A stretch of 64,000 nucleotides of DNA from Pseudoduganella rivuli (lineage in GTDB: Bacteria; Pseudomonadota; Gammaproteobacteria; Burkholderiales; Burkholderiaceae_D). Position numbers and translations under genes: made by a program. The notes beneath the pieces are model-generated. The model worked only from the letters and a program-made list of their open reading frames with translations. It had not been told where the DNA came from and made no database searches. Within the stretch, counting starts at the first letter, position 1. Every line of letters begins with the position of its first letter. The stretch is taken from assembly GCF_009674485.1 (NCBI RefSeq), contig NZ_WKJJ01000026.1:1-64000 (forward strand). The letters run 5' to 3'. Positions 8,502 through 16,357 of this stretch are shown here, one piece after another.

Positions 8502-11246
8502 TTAAAAGTCGTAGCTGACGCGCGCGTTGTAGGCGCGGCCGATCGGGCTGGCGATGTTGTTGGCATACGCGGTGGAGTTCGAGTTGGTCACTGGCGGATT
8601 GGTGTCGAACAGGTTGCTGATGCCGAACGTGATCTGGGTGTGCTTGATGCCCTTGTACGACAAGGTCCAGTTCCACACCGAATACGGTTTGATGTCGCGG
8701 AAGTATTCCGGCGTGACGTTGTTCAAATCGTGGTAGCCGGTATTGAAGTTTTGCGTCAGTTGCGAGAACCAGTCTGCCTTCGCCCACGACATGCGCAAGG
8801 TGTGCTTCCAGCGGAACGTGTAGGTCGGGCTGGAGCTGACGTTGCCGGAGCCGACGGAGCCGAAGCGTCCCAGGTTGGAAATCCACGGGCCATCCTTCTC
8901 GTTCTGGTTTTCAAAGCGCGTCACGTACGTGCCTTCCAGGCCCACCTTGAAGTCGCCATACGCATGTTTCGGGAACGCGTAATTCCATCCCACGTCGATG
9001 CCGCTGGTGCGCAGGTCGCCCAGGTTCATCACGGTGTTTTTCACGTACGCCAGCGTGCCGTCCGGGTTGCGCACGAACAGGTCCGCATACTTGGCGGTGT
9101 TGGTGAAGATGGCGTTTTGCGGCAACTGGCCGATACTGTTGCGCACCTGGATATTGAAGTAATCCAGCGACAGCATCATGTTGCGCACCGGTTCGAGCAC
9201 CATGCCCAGGGTCAGGTTGCGCGACTCTTCCGGCAGCACGTCCGGATTGCTGCCCTGCTGGATCGGCAGGAAAGCGTTGCACACCACCAGCGGATTGGCG
9301 CCCGCCACGGCTTTGCCCGTGCCGGCCAGGCCCATCGTGCCGGGGCACAGTTTTGGATCGTCCCAGCGGCTGGTGGTCAGCGCGGTGGCGCCCGGCAGGC
9401 GGTAGCCATAGCGGTCGAACAGGGTCGGCGCGCGGAAACCGGTGCTGGCCGAGCCGCGGAACATCAGCGTTTTCATCGGCTGGTAGCGGAAACTGGCTTT
9501 CGGGTTGACGGTATTGCCGAAGTCCGAATAACGGTCGGCCCGCACCGCCGCATTGAGATTGAGTTCGCTGGTCAGCGGCACGTCGATTTCCGCGAACGCC
9601 GCGCTGATATTGCGCTTGCCTTCCGCATAGCTGGGCAAACGGTTCTGGTAAGGCACGTTGATGACGCCATCGAGCGCCCTGTCGTCATTGGCGTCCGCGT
9701 GGTATTCGGCGCCGGTGGCGAAGGTCAGCGGGCCGCCGGCCAGTTGCATCAGTTCGCGCGTCAACGTCAGGTCGGCGCCCGTATAACGGTTGGTGGTGTG
9801 GCGGATCTGGCCGCCGTCGGCGGAAATGCTTTGCAGGTAAGCCAGGCCGGCCGCATCCTGCGCACCGAACGGATTGAGCGTGCCATTGCGTACGCCTTCC
9901 TGCAATTTCGGGCCATTCAGGTAACCCTGGCGGAACCACGAATCGCGCTGGCCGCGGCTGTAGATGTAGCCGAGGCGGTAATCCCACTGTCCCAGGCGCC
10001 CTTCGTCGGCCAGCACGAAGCGCGTCGCTTCCTGCTGGTCGCGTGCAATGGCCGGGCCCAGTTCCGCTACGCTCCACGACACGTTCAGGGTCGAACCGTT
10101 CAAGCCGGCGATGGCCGGCACGCCGGCGCTGCCGCCCGGATAGTACTTGCTGGCCGGCGTGATGGTGGCCACCGCGTTATTGAAGCCGACGGTGGTGGTG
10201 GGCGCACGCTGCGTCGTGATGTTTTCACGCGCATACAGCAATTCCGCCGTGACCGTATGGTCGTCCGACAGCCGCAAGGTGCCCTTGGTGAAGGCCGTGG
10301 TTTGCGAGTTGGCCGGCAAGGCCAGCACGTAGTAATTCGAATTGAGGATGCAGGTATTGCGGGTGGCCGGCATCGAGTACGGCGCCTTGCAGCCGCTGGC
10401 GTAATACGGGTTGCCCGTGATACCGGTGGATGGCGAAAACACGTTGGCCGGGAAAGCGTAGGTGCCGCTGGTGGCGCGCGGCGCGATGCCCAGCTGCGCC
10501 AGCAATTCCGGGCTGGACAGTTCCGGGCGGTCGTTCGAATCGAGCGCGCTGCGCTTGTGGGCATCGATGGTGGCGTACACGTTCCAGCCATCGGAGTCCA
10601 GCTTGCCCATGCCCCCCAGGATGCTGAGACGGTGTTCCTTGCCGCCGCCTGATTTTTCCGGCAGCACGGTTTGCGCCGTCACATTGACGCCGTTGTGGGT
10701 GCGCTTGGTGATGAAGTTCACCACGCCGCCGATCGCGTCGGTGCCGTAGGTCGACGACGCGCCGTCGCGCAGGATTTCCACGCGGCCCAGCGCGCTCATG
10801 GGAATCATGTCGACGTTGACGAAGCCATTGCTGAGCGGTTCGTTGACCATGCGGCGGCCATTGAGCAGCACCAGCGTGCGGTTGATGCCGATGCCGCGCA
10901 TGTTCATATTGGTGCCGGCGCCGGCGGACGATGGCACGTTGGTGGCCCCCACCGGCAGCGACGTCACCACGTCGGCGATCGTGGTCAGCGCGGCATTGGC
11001 GAAATCGTCGGCTTTCACGGTCGACACGGGCAAGGCGTTTTCCGCTGCCACGCGCTTGATGGTGGAACCGGTGATTTCCACCTTTTGCATCGGCGCCTCG
11101 GCGGAAGCTTGCTGGGCCTGGGCCTGGGCCTGGGCCTGGCCGGCCAGCGCCAGCACGGCCAGCGCGATCGAGGTCATGCCGAGCCGGCTCGGCATGGCGG
11201 AAGAAACGTGGCTGCGGTCAACGCTGCGGCAAATTCGGCGGTACAT
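8502..11246 (-). CDS. TonB-dependent outer-membrane receptor
   Basis: A protein of about 914 residues. It has a signal peptide with an Ala-Gln repeat, a TonB-box-like segment (VEITGS), then a plug domain with NMRGIGINRTLVLLNGRR and VEILRDGASSTYGTDAIGG, and a long beta-barrel that ends in phenylalanine (ARVSYDF). The start at 11246 is supported by an AGGAGA site 7 bases upstream; the longer frame starts inside the regulatory region. It heads the operon that continues into the enolase-superfamily gene and ABC importer, giving an outer- and inner-membrane uptake route. A FadR-type regulator is divergent from it and an operator-like palindrome lies in the shared leader. Confidence 0.92.
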   Translation of the reverse strand: MYRRICRSVDRSHVSSAMPSRLGMTSIALAVLALAGQAQAQAQAQQASAEAPMQKVEITGSTIKRVAAENALPVSTVKADDFANAALTTIADVVTSLPVGATNVPSSAGAGTNMNMRGIGINRTLVLLNGRRMVNEPLSNGFVNVDMIPMSALGRVEILRDGASSTYGTDAIGGVVNFITKRTHNGVNVTAQTVLPEKSGGGKEHRLSILGGMGKLDSDGWNVYATIDAHKRSALDSNDRPELSSPELLAQLGIAPRATSGTYAFPANVFSPSTGITGNPYYASGCKAPYSMPATRNTCILNSNYYVLALPANSQTTAFTKGTLRLSDDHTVTAELLYARENITTQRAPTTTVGFNNAVATITPASKYYPGGSAGVPAIAGLNGSTLNVSWSVAELGPAIARDQQEATRFVLADEGRLGQWDYRLGYIYSRGQRDSWFRQGYLNGPKLQEGVRNGTLNPFGAQDAAGLAYLQSISADGGQIRHTTNRYTGADLTLTRELMQLAGGPLTFATGAEYHADANDDRALDGVINVPYQNRLPSYAEGKRNISAAFAEIDVPLTSELNLNAAVRADRYSDFGNTVNPKASFRYQPMKTLMFRGSASTGFRAPTLFDRYGYRLPGATALTTSRWDDPKLCPGTMGLAGTGKAVAGANPLVVCNAFLPIQQGSNPDVLPEESRNLTLGMVLEPVRNMMLSLDYFNIQVRNSIGQLPQNAIFTNTAKYADLFVRNPDGTLAYVKNTVMNLGDLRTSGIDVGWNYAFPKHAYGDFKVGLEGTYVTRFENQNEKDGPWISNLGRFGSVGSGNVSSSPTYTFRWKHTLRMSWAKADWFSQLTQNFNTGYHDLNNVTPEYFRDIKPYSVWNWTLSYKGIKHTQITFGISNLFDTNPPVTNSNSTAYANNIASPIGRAYNARVSYDF
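11112..11139. repeat. Hexanucleotide tandem repeat in a signal peptide
   Basis: Four full copies of CTGGGC and a partial fifth run in tandem inside the TonB receptor gene. On the coding strand this reads GCC CAG and gives the Ala-Gln repeats at the end of the signal peptide. Gain or loss of a unit keeps the frame. Confidence 0.85.
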
Positions 11247-11389
11247 GTTCTTGTCTCCTAGGGTTCGGATTCTGCGATCGTTAGGCGCGCGGTTCCGGCG
11301 CGGTGCGCCTGTCCGTTTTATGCGCCTCCGCCACCTGCTCTGGGTAGCGAGACTTGCCCCTGATGTTGTCATTGCACTTGCTGCCTTTG

Positions 11390-11407
11390 TTGTCGGTCGT
11401 CTGACAA
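11390..11407. promoter_or_regulatory. FadR-type GntR operator candidate (gntR/TonB receptor leader)
   Basis: The 18-base site TTGTCGGTCGTCTGACAA is an inverted repeat with half-sites TTGTCGGTC and TTGTCAGAC. GntR proteins of the FadR branch commonly bind palindromes of the T-G-T..A-C-A type. It lies 13 bases upstream of a TATAAT box that would serve gntR, so binding would block that promoter and could also control the divergent receptor operon. Confidence 0.6.
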
Positions 11408-11419
11408 CTTGGAAGCAAG

Positions 11420-11425
11420 TATAAT
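11420..11425 (+). promoter_or_regulatory. Candidate -10 box of gntR
   Basis: A perfect TATAAT lies 51 bases before the gntR start codon. No good -35 hexamer is seen at the normal spacing; that area is occupied by the palindromic operator candidate, as expected of a regulated promoter. Confidence 0.5.
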
Positions 11426-11476
11426 CACGACATTCCGAAAACGCAACCGGCGTTTTTCACCTCCGACAAGCGATCC

Positions 11477-12217
11477 ATGGATTCCAGCCTCCCACTTGCC
11501 TCCCACAAACCCCGCTCACTGGCACAAGGCGTCGTCAACTATGTGGCGGAATTGATACGCGACAGCCGTATTGCACCCGGCGAAAAAGTCCCATCCGAAG
11601 CGGAAATCATCCGCGCACTGGGCGTCAGCCGCTCCGTGGTGCGGGAAGCCATGTCGCACATGCAGGCGGCCGGCATGGTGGAAACCCGCCAGGGCAAAGG
11701 CACTTTCGTGCTGGACCGTACGCCGCACACCATGGGGCTGGCGCTGAAGCACAACATGAGCAAGGAAGACGTGCTGTCGCTGCTGGAATTGCGCATCATG
11801 CTGGAGACGGAAGCCGCCGGCCTGGCGGCCACGCGCCGCAGCGACGCACAGTTGCAGCGCATCCGCGCCTGCCTGGACACCTTCCTCGCGCACTGCGACA
11901 AGCCCGGCAACACGGCCGCCGACGACACCCAGCTGCACCTGGCGATCGCCCAGGCGACCAACAACCCTTACCTGCTCGACGTGCTGACCCACATCCACAA
12001 GGAACAATTGCCACTGGCGCGGCAAGCCTCCGCCCACATCCCGCGCGACGCGCCGGAGGTGTACATCGCGCGCGTGCGCCAGGAGCACGAAGACATCGTC
12101 GGCACCATTGCGCGGCAGGATCCGGAATCGGCCCGCGCCGCCATGCGCACCCACCTCAGCAACAGCCGGGAACGCCTGCGGCGCGCACACGAACTGCACG
12201 AAGCCGGCCGCCGCTAA
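11477..12217 (+). CDS. GntR-family transcriptional regulator, FadR subfamily
   Basis: A 246-residue regulator. The N-terminal winged helix-turn-helix (about residues 10-80) carries GEKVPSEAEIIRALGVSRSVVREAMSHM in two adjoining stretches, followed by the wing ETRQGKGTFV. The C-terminal all-helical FCD domain (about 95-235) has the spaced Asp/His residues of metal-binding FadR relatives (for example AAADDTQLHLAIAQATNN and the later EHEDIV). It is divergent from the TonB receptor operon and separated from it by a palindromic operator. It is therefore the likely repressor of that uptake locus, with the imported compound or a derivative as inducer. The effector identity is inference only. Confidence 0.9.
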   Translation: MDSSLPLASHKPRSLAQGVVNYVAELIRDSRIAPGEKVPSEAEIIRALGVSRSVVREAMSHMQAAGMVETRQGKGTFVLDRTPHTMGLALKHNMSKEDVLSLLELRIMLETEAAGLAATRRSDAQLQRIRACLDTFLAHCDKPGNTAADDTQLHLAIAQATNNPYLLDVLTHIHKEQLPLARQASAHIPRDAPEVYIARVRQEHEDIVGTIARQDPESARAAMRTHLSNSRERLRRAHELHEAGRR

Positions 12218-12228
12218 CCACGCTTTCA

Positions 12229-12252
12229 AGCCGCCCCGCGCGGCTGTTTTTA
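12229..12252 (+). terminator. Intrinsic terminator after gntR
   Basis: Stem AGCCGC / GCGGCT (12229-12234 and 12240-12245) followed by GTTTTT, 12 bases after the gntR stop codon. Confidence 0.65.
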
Positions 12253-12261
12253 CACACCAAC

Positions 12262-12279
12262 TCGTCAGACGTCTGATAG
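12262..12279. promoter_or_regulatory. Second GntR operator-like palindrome, downstream of gntR
   Basis: The site TCGTCAGACGTCTGATAG contains a perfect 12-base palindrome, TCAGACGTCTGA, at 12265-12276. Its half-sites match those of the site at 11390-11407 (TTGTCAGAC type). It lies between two terminator hairpins and two convergent genes, an odd place for a promoter operator. It may be an auxiliary or looping site, or a chance match. Confidence 0.4.
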
Positions 12280-12287
12280 GTAAATCC

Positions 12288-12328
12288 AAAAAAAACGGCT
12301 TGCACAGGAAACCCGCGCAAGCCGTTTT
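12288..12328. terminator. Bidirectional intrinsic terminator
   Basis: Stem ACGGCTTGC / GCAAGCCGT (12295-12303 and 12317-12325) with an A-run on the left and a T-run on the right. On the minus strand it follows the HemS-like gene by 22 bases and has an eight-T tail; it can also serve the plus strand. Confidence 0.8.
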
Positions 12329-12349
12329 CTGGAAATATTGCCGTTTCGA

Positions 12350-13450
12350 TCAGGCTTTTGGCAAGCCCTGGATCACTTCGTCCCACGCCTGCGGCCTGGC
12401 CCGTTCGCGCACACCCAGGAATGCCACGGCCAGCTCCCCATCCTTGCCGAAAAACTCCACCGACGTGACGCCGGCGCGCCGTACCGCATAGCCGCTGTGG
12501 AACGCGCTGTCGCGCAAGCGCAGGCTGAAGCCGGGCGCTTGCGCGGTACAGGCGACGGTATCGCCCGCCACGTTTGCAATCAGGCCGGTGTACCGCTGCG
12601 TGATGCCGGCATTGCCGACCAGCACCATGATGGGCAGCCTGTGCCGGACCACGTCATCGAGCAGCCGCCGCACGGCATCGCCCCCAAGCTGGCGCGCCAT
12701 GCCCGGCGGCGCCAGGCGCAGCGCCTGTTCGCGCGTGACGCCGAAGTCCGCCATGATGGCGCCGAACTGGCCAGGATCAGCCATGGTGAGCCACGCTTGC
12801 CGGAATTGCCGGATATCGATGGCGCTGTCCGGCTTTTCCTCCGCCTTGGCGGGCGCAGGCGCCGCCTCCAGCGACAGGCGCTGTTCCGGCGCGCGGAAAT
12901 CCCGCGCCAGCATGTCGAACAAGCCGCCGGCCGCTTCATTGCGCAGGTAGAGCGTGTGCACGGCGTCACCGTGCGCATCGAAAAACTCCAGGCTGCGCGT
13001 GACGCTGCCGTCATTGCCGCGCCGCGTCACGGCGAAGGCATGGCGCCAGGCGTCAAAGTTGAAGTTCAAATCAATATCGCCGCCGACGTAGCCACCGGCG
13101 ACATTGCGTCCCTGTGCGTCGCCGGCGGCGTCGCTGGCCGGGGCATCGCCTTCCCGCTCCAGGCGCATGGCCACGCCGGTCCGTTCCATGACAGCGAGCT
13201 CATTGCCGGTTTGCGCCATGATGTGACCGAAGTCCAGTGCGCGCCGCATGATGTCGCGCGCGGCGTTATTGGCGGTGTTCAGCAGTACCACGTTCGGCCC
13301 GATGGTCGCCGCCAGGGCGCGTGCGCCATCGCGGACGGGAATAAAGGGTGGCACGGCGTCGGGTGCTGCCGCGCGCGCAGGCATGGCGCGCGCCAGCAAC
13401 AAGGCGCCGCTGCAAGCCAGCAGGCGGCGCCGTACAGGTTGTATGGTCAT
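12350..13450 (-). CDS. Exported HemS/HmuS-like protein, divergent
   Basis: A 366-residue protein resembling the duplicated HemS/ChuS heme-handling fold. First-repeat features are IMAQTGNELAVMERTG and, near residue 150, DIDLNF..W..AFAV..RSLEFFDAHGDAVHTLYL. The second repeat contains IMVLVGNAGITQRYTG and SVEFFGKDGE. Known HemS proteins are cytoplasmic, but this one begins with an arginine-rich, Tat-like signal (RRRLLACSGALLLARA). The heme-ligand histidine expected in the V-H-Q-F-type motif appears as P-G-Q-F, so it is replaced by glycine. No heme receptor or heme ABC genes are nearby. It may bind something else or act in a structural role. Downstream of ftsB on the same strand. Confidence 0.6.
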   Translation of the reverse strand: MTIQPVRRRLLACSGALLLARAMPARAAAPDAVPPFIPVRDGARALAATIGPNVVLLNTANNAARDIMRRALDFGHIMAQTGNELAVMERTGVAMRLEREGDAPASDAAGDAQGRNVAGGYVGGDIDLNFNFDAWRHAFAVTRRGNDGSVTRSLEFFDAHGDAVHTLYLRNEAAGGLFDMLARDFRAPEQRLSLEAAPAPAKAEEKPDSAIDIRQFRQAWLTMADPGQFGAIMADFGVTREQALRLAPPGMARQLGGDAVRRLLDDVVRHRLPIMVLVGNAGITQRYTGLIANVAGDTVACTAQAPGFSLRLRDSAFHSGYAVRRAGVTSVEFFGKDGELAVAFLGVRERARPQAWDEVIQGLPKA

Positions 13451-13518
13451 GGCACTCTCCGGTCGGGTTGGCGCCAGGCTGGCGCTATCCGCGCTCTCCG
13501 CGTGATCGGTGGCGGACG

Positions 13519-13881
13519 TTAAGACTTGGGTTTGGCGGGCGCAGCGGTGGCAGGCGACGCAGGCTGCACTGCCGGCGCCGGGGTCACGGCGCCCTGTGGC
13601 TTGGGCTGGTCCTTGCCGAGAATCTGTACAAAGATTTCATTTTGCTTGAGCATCGACAGCTCATAGCGGGCACGCTCTTCCACGGCGCCGGTACCGTCTT
13701 TCAGGTCGCGCACTTCGGATTCGAGCTTGGCATTACGGCTTTTCAGCGCGGCGTTTTTTTCCTGCGCGACGGACAGCTGGCCTTCCAGCTCGCGCACGCG
13801 CAGCCAGCCGCCCTTTCCCAGCCAGAGGGGATATTGGATCAGCAGCAGCAACGTTGCTAAAGCAAGGGTAATCAGACGCAT
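13519..13881 (-). CDS. ftsB: Cell division protein FtsB
   Basis: A 120-residue bitopic protein of the divisome. One N-terminal membrane helix (residues 3-18) is followed by a coiled coil (about 28-75, ELEGQLSVAQEKNAALKSRN). The FtsB-typical end AVEERARYELSMLKQNEIFVQIL is seen in two parts. The Ala/Pro-rich tail after residue 92 is unstructured and longer than in E. coli. FtsB works with FtsL and FtsQ to control septal peptidoglycan synthesis. Its position after eno is the usual one in proteobacteria, with a repeat pair in between. Confidence 0.93.
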   Translation of the reverse strand: MRLITLALATLLLLIQYPLWLGKGGWLRVRELEGQLSVAQEKNAALKSRNAKLESEVRDLKDGTGAVEERARYELSMLKQNEIFVQILGKDQPKPQGAVTPAPAVQPASPATAAPAKPKS

Positions 13882-13911
13882 ATAGATTGCAAAGGAACTC
13901 GCGGCATACGC

Positions 13912-13982
13912 AGGGCGGCTTTTACAAAGCCGCCTCAGCGTCGCCGCGGTGCATGCAGGCGGCTTTGTAAAAGCCGCCCTAC
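13912..13982. repeat. Dispersed palindrome pair, copies 2a and 2b
   Basis: Two palindromic units in head-to-head orientation between eno and ftsB. Unit one has arms GGCGGCTTT and AAAGCCGCC (13914-13934) and unit two repeats it inverted (13957-13982). The outer 24 or so bases of the pair are exact reverse complements of each other. The arrangement resembles REP doublets. It may also act as an mRNA end or stabiliser between the two genes. Confidence 0.8.
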
Positions 13983-13988
13983 AGCTAT

Positions 13989-15272
<1,284 letters not shown>

Positions 15273-15312
15273 GTGTATCTCCAAACGAAGTTAAAAGCGA
15301 AAATCTGAAATG

Positions 15313-15386
15313 CGTAGGGCGGGTTTTACAAACCCGCCTGCATGCGGTTCGACGGCTCATGGCGGCTTTGTCAAAGCCGCCCTACG
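15313..15386. repeat. Dispersed palindrome pair, copies 3a and 3b
   Basis: Two palindromic units upstream of eno. Unit one begins GTAGGGCGG and has arms GGCGGGTTT / AAACCCGCC; unit two has arms GGCGGCTTT / AAAGCCGCC and ends CCGCCCTAC. Unit one and unit 2b (13957-13982 read inverted) share about 32 bases ending in TGCATGC and differ by a C-to-G change in one arm matched by G-to-C in the other. Confidence 0.8.
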
Positions 15387-15445
15387 TGCTCACCGTCCCC
15401 GCAAAAAATTGTTGCAAGGGTAACAGAGGTAGCCCGGATGTGGAA

Positions 15446-15480
15446 GCGGGCCCGGCGTACTGTATATACGCCGGGCCCGC
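15446..15480. terminator. Strong hairpin after kdsA
   Basis: A perfect 14-base stem, GCGGGCCCGGCGTA (15446-15459) and TACGCCGGGCCCGC (15467-15480), with a 7-base loop. It lies 22 bases past the kdsA stop. There is no T-run on the minus strand, so it may be an mRNA 3' end stabiliser rather than a classic terminator. Confidence 0.5.
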
Positions 15481-15502
15481 CCCGGTAAATCATGTCACCA
15501 CA

Positions 15503-16357
15503 TCAATTGAAGCTGTTTTCCAGGAAACCGGCTTTCTTCGTGATGCGGTCCAGCTCGATCAGCACGGACAGCAAGTCTTTCATGCGTCCCAGCGGCACCG
15601 CGTTCGGGCCGTCCGACAGGGCCGTGGCCGGCGTCGGGTGGGTTTCCATGAACAGGCCGGCGACGCCCACGGCAACTGCCGCGCGCGACAGCACCGGCAC
15701 CATTTCACGCATGCCGCCCGACGACGTGCCGTTCCCGCCCGGCAGCTGCACCGAGTGGGTGGCGTCGAAGACGACCGGCGCGCCGGTGTCGCGCATGATG
15801 GCCAGCGAACGCATGTCGGACACCAGGTTGTTGTAGCCGAACGAAGCGCCGCGCTCGCACGCCATGAAGTTATCTTCGTTCAAGCCCTTGGCGCGTGCAG
15901 CGGCGCGGGCCTTGTCGATGACGTTTTTCATGTCGCCAGGCGCCAGGAATTGGCCCTTCTTGATGTTGACCGGTTTGCCGGACTGCGCGCAGGCCGTGAT
16001 GAAATCGGTCTGGCGGCACAGGAAGGCCGGCGTCTGCAACACGTCGACGACGGACGACACGGCTTCGATCTCTTCGATCGAGTGCACGTCGGTCAGTACC
16101 GGCACGCCCAGGTCGCGTTTCACGTCGCCGAGGATTTCCAGGCCCTTGTCCATGCCCGGACCACGGTACGACGTGCCCGACGAGCGGTTCGCCTTGTCGA
16201 ACGACGACTTGTAGATGAACGGGATGCCCAGTTCAGTGGTCATCTCTTTCAATGCGCCGGCCGTGTCGAATGCCATCTGGCGCGATTCGATCACGCAGGT
16301 GCCGGCGATCAGGAAGAACGGCTGATCGAGGCCGACGTCGAAACCGCACAGTTTCAT
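15503..16357 (-). CDS. kdsA: 3-deoxy-8-phosphooctulonate (KDO-8-P) synthase
   Basis: A 284-residue enzyme that joins arabinose-5-phosphate and phosphoenolpyruvate to make KDO-8-phosphate for lipopolysaccharide inner core. Family segments are clear: FFLIAGTCVIES, YKSSFDKANRSS, YRGPGMDKGL, PVLTDVHS, AFLCRQTDF, NIKKGQFLAP, VFDATHSVQ and FMETHP. The ATG overlaps the pyrG stop by four bases (ATGA), indicating translational coupling. The C-terminal end after VLIELDRITKK is of normal length. Confidence 0.97.
   Translation of the reverse strand: MKLCGFDVGLDQPFFLIAGTCVIESRQMAFDTAGALKEMTTELGIPFIYKSSFDKANRSSGTSYRGPGMDKGLEILGDVKRDLGVPVLTDVHSIEEIEAVSSVVDVLQTPAFLCRQTDFITACAQSGKPVNIKKGQFLAPGDMKNVIDKARAAARAKGLNEDNFMACERGASFGYNNLVSDMRSLAIMRDTGAPVVFDATHSVQLPGGNGTSSGGMREMVPVLSRAAVAVGVAGLFMETHPTPATALSDGPNAVPLGRMKDLLSVLIELDRITKKAGFLENSFN

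Noticed and set aside
8427..10652. 741-codon plus-strand frame opposite the TonB receptor
   Set aside because: Low-complexity Arg/Gly/Val composition typical of an antisense shadow; the receptor on the minus strand has plug and barrel motifs.
15459..15470. LexA-like half-site (ACTGTATATACG) in the hairpin after kdsA
   Set aside because: It lacks the ACAG half at the required spacing; the likeness comes from the hairpin loop.
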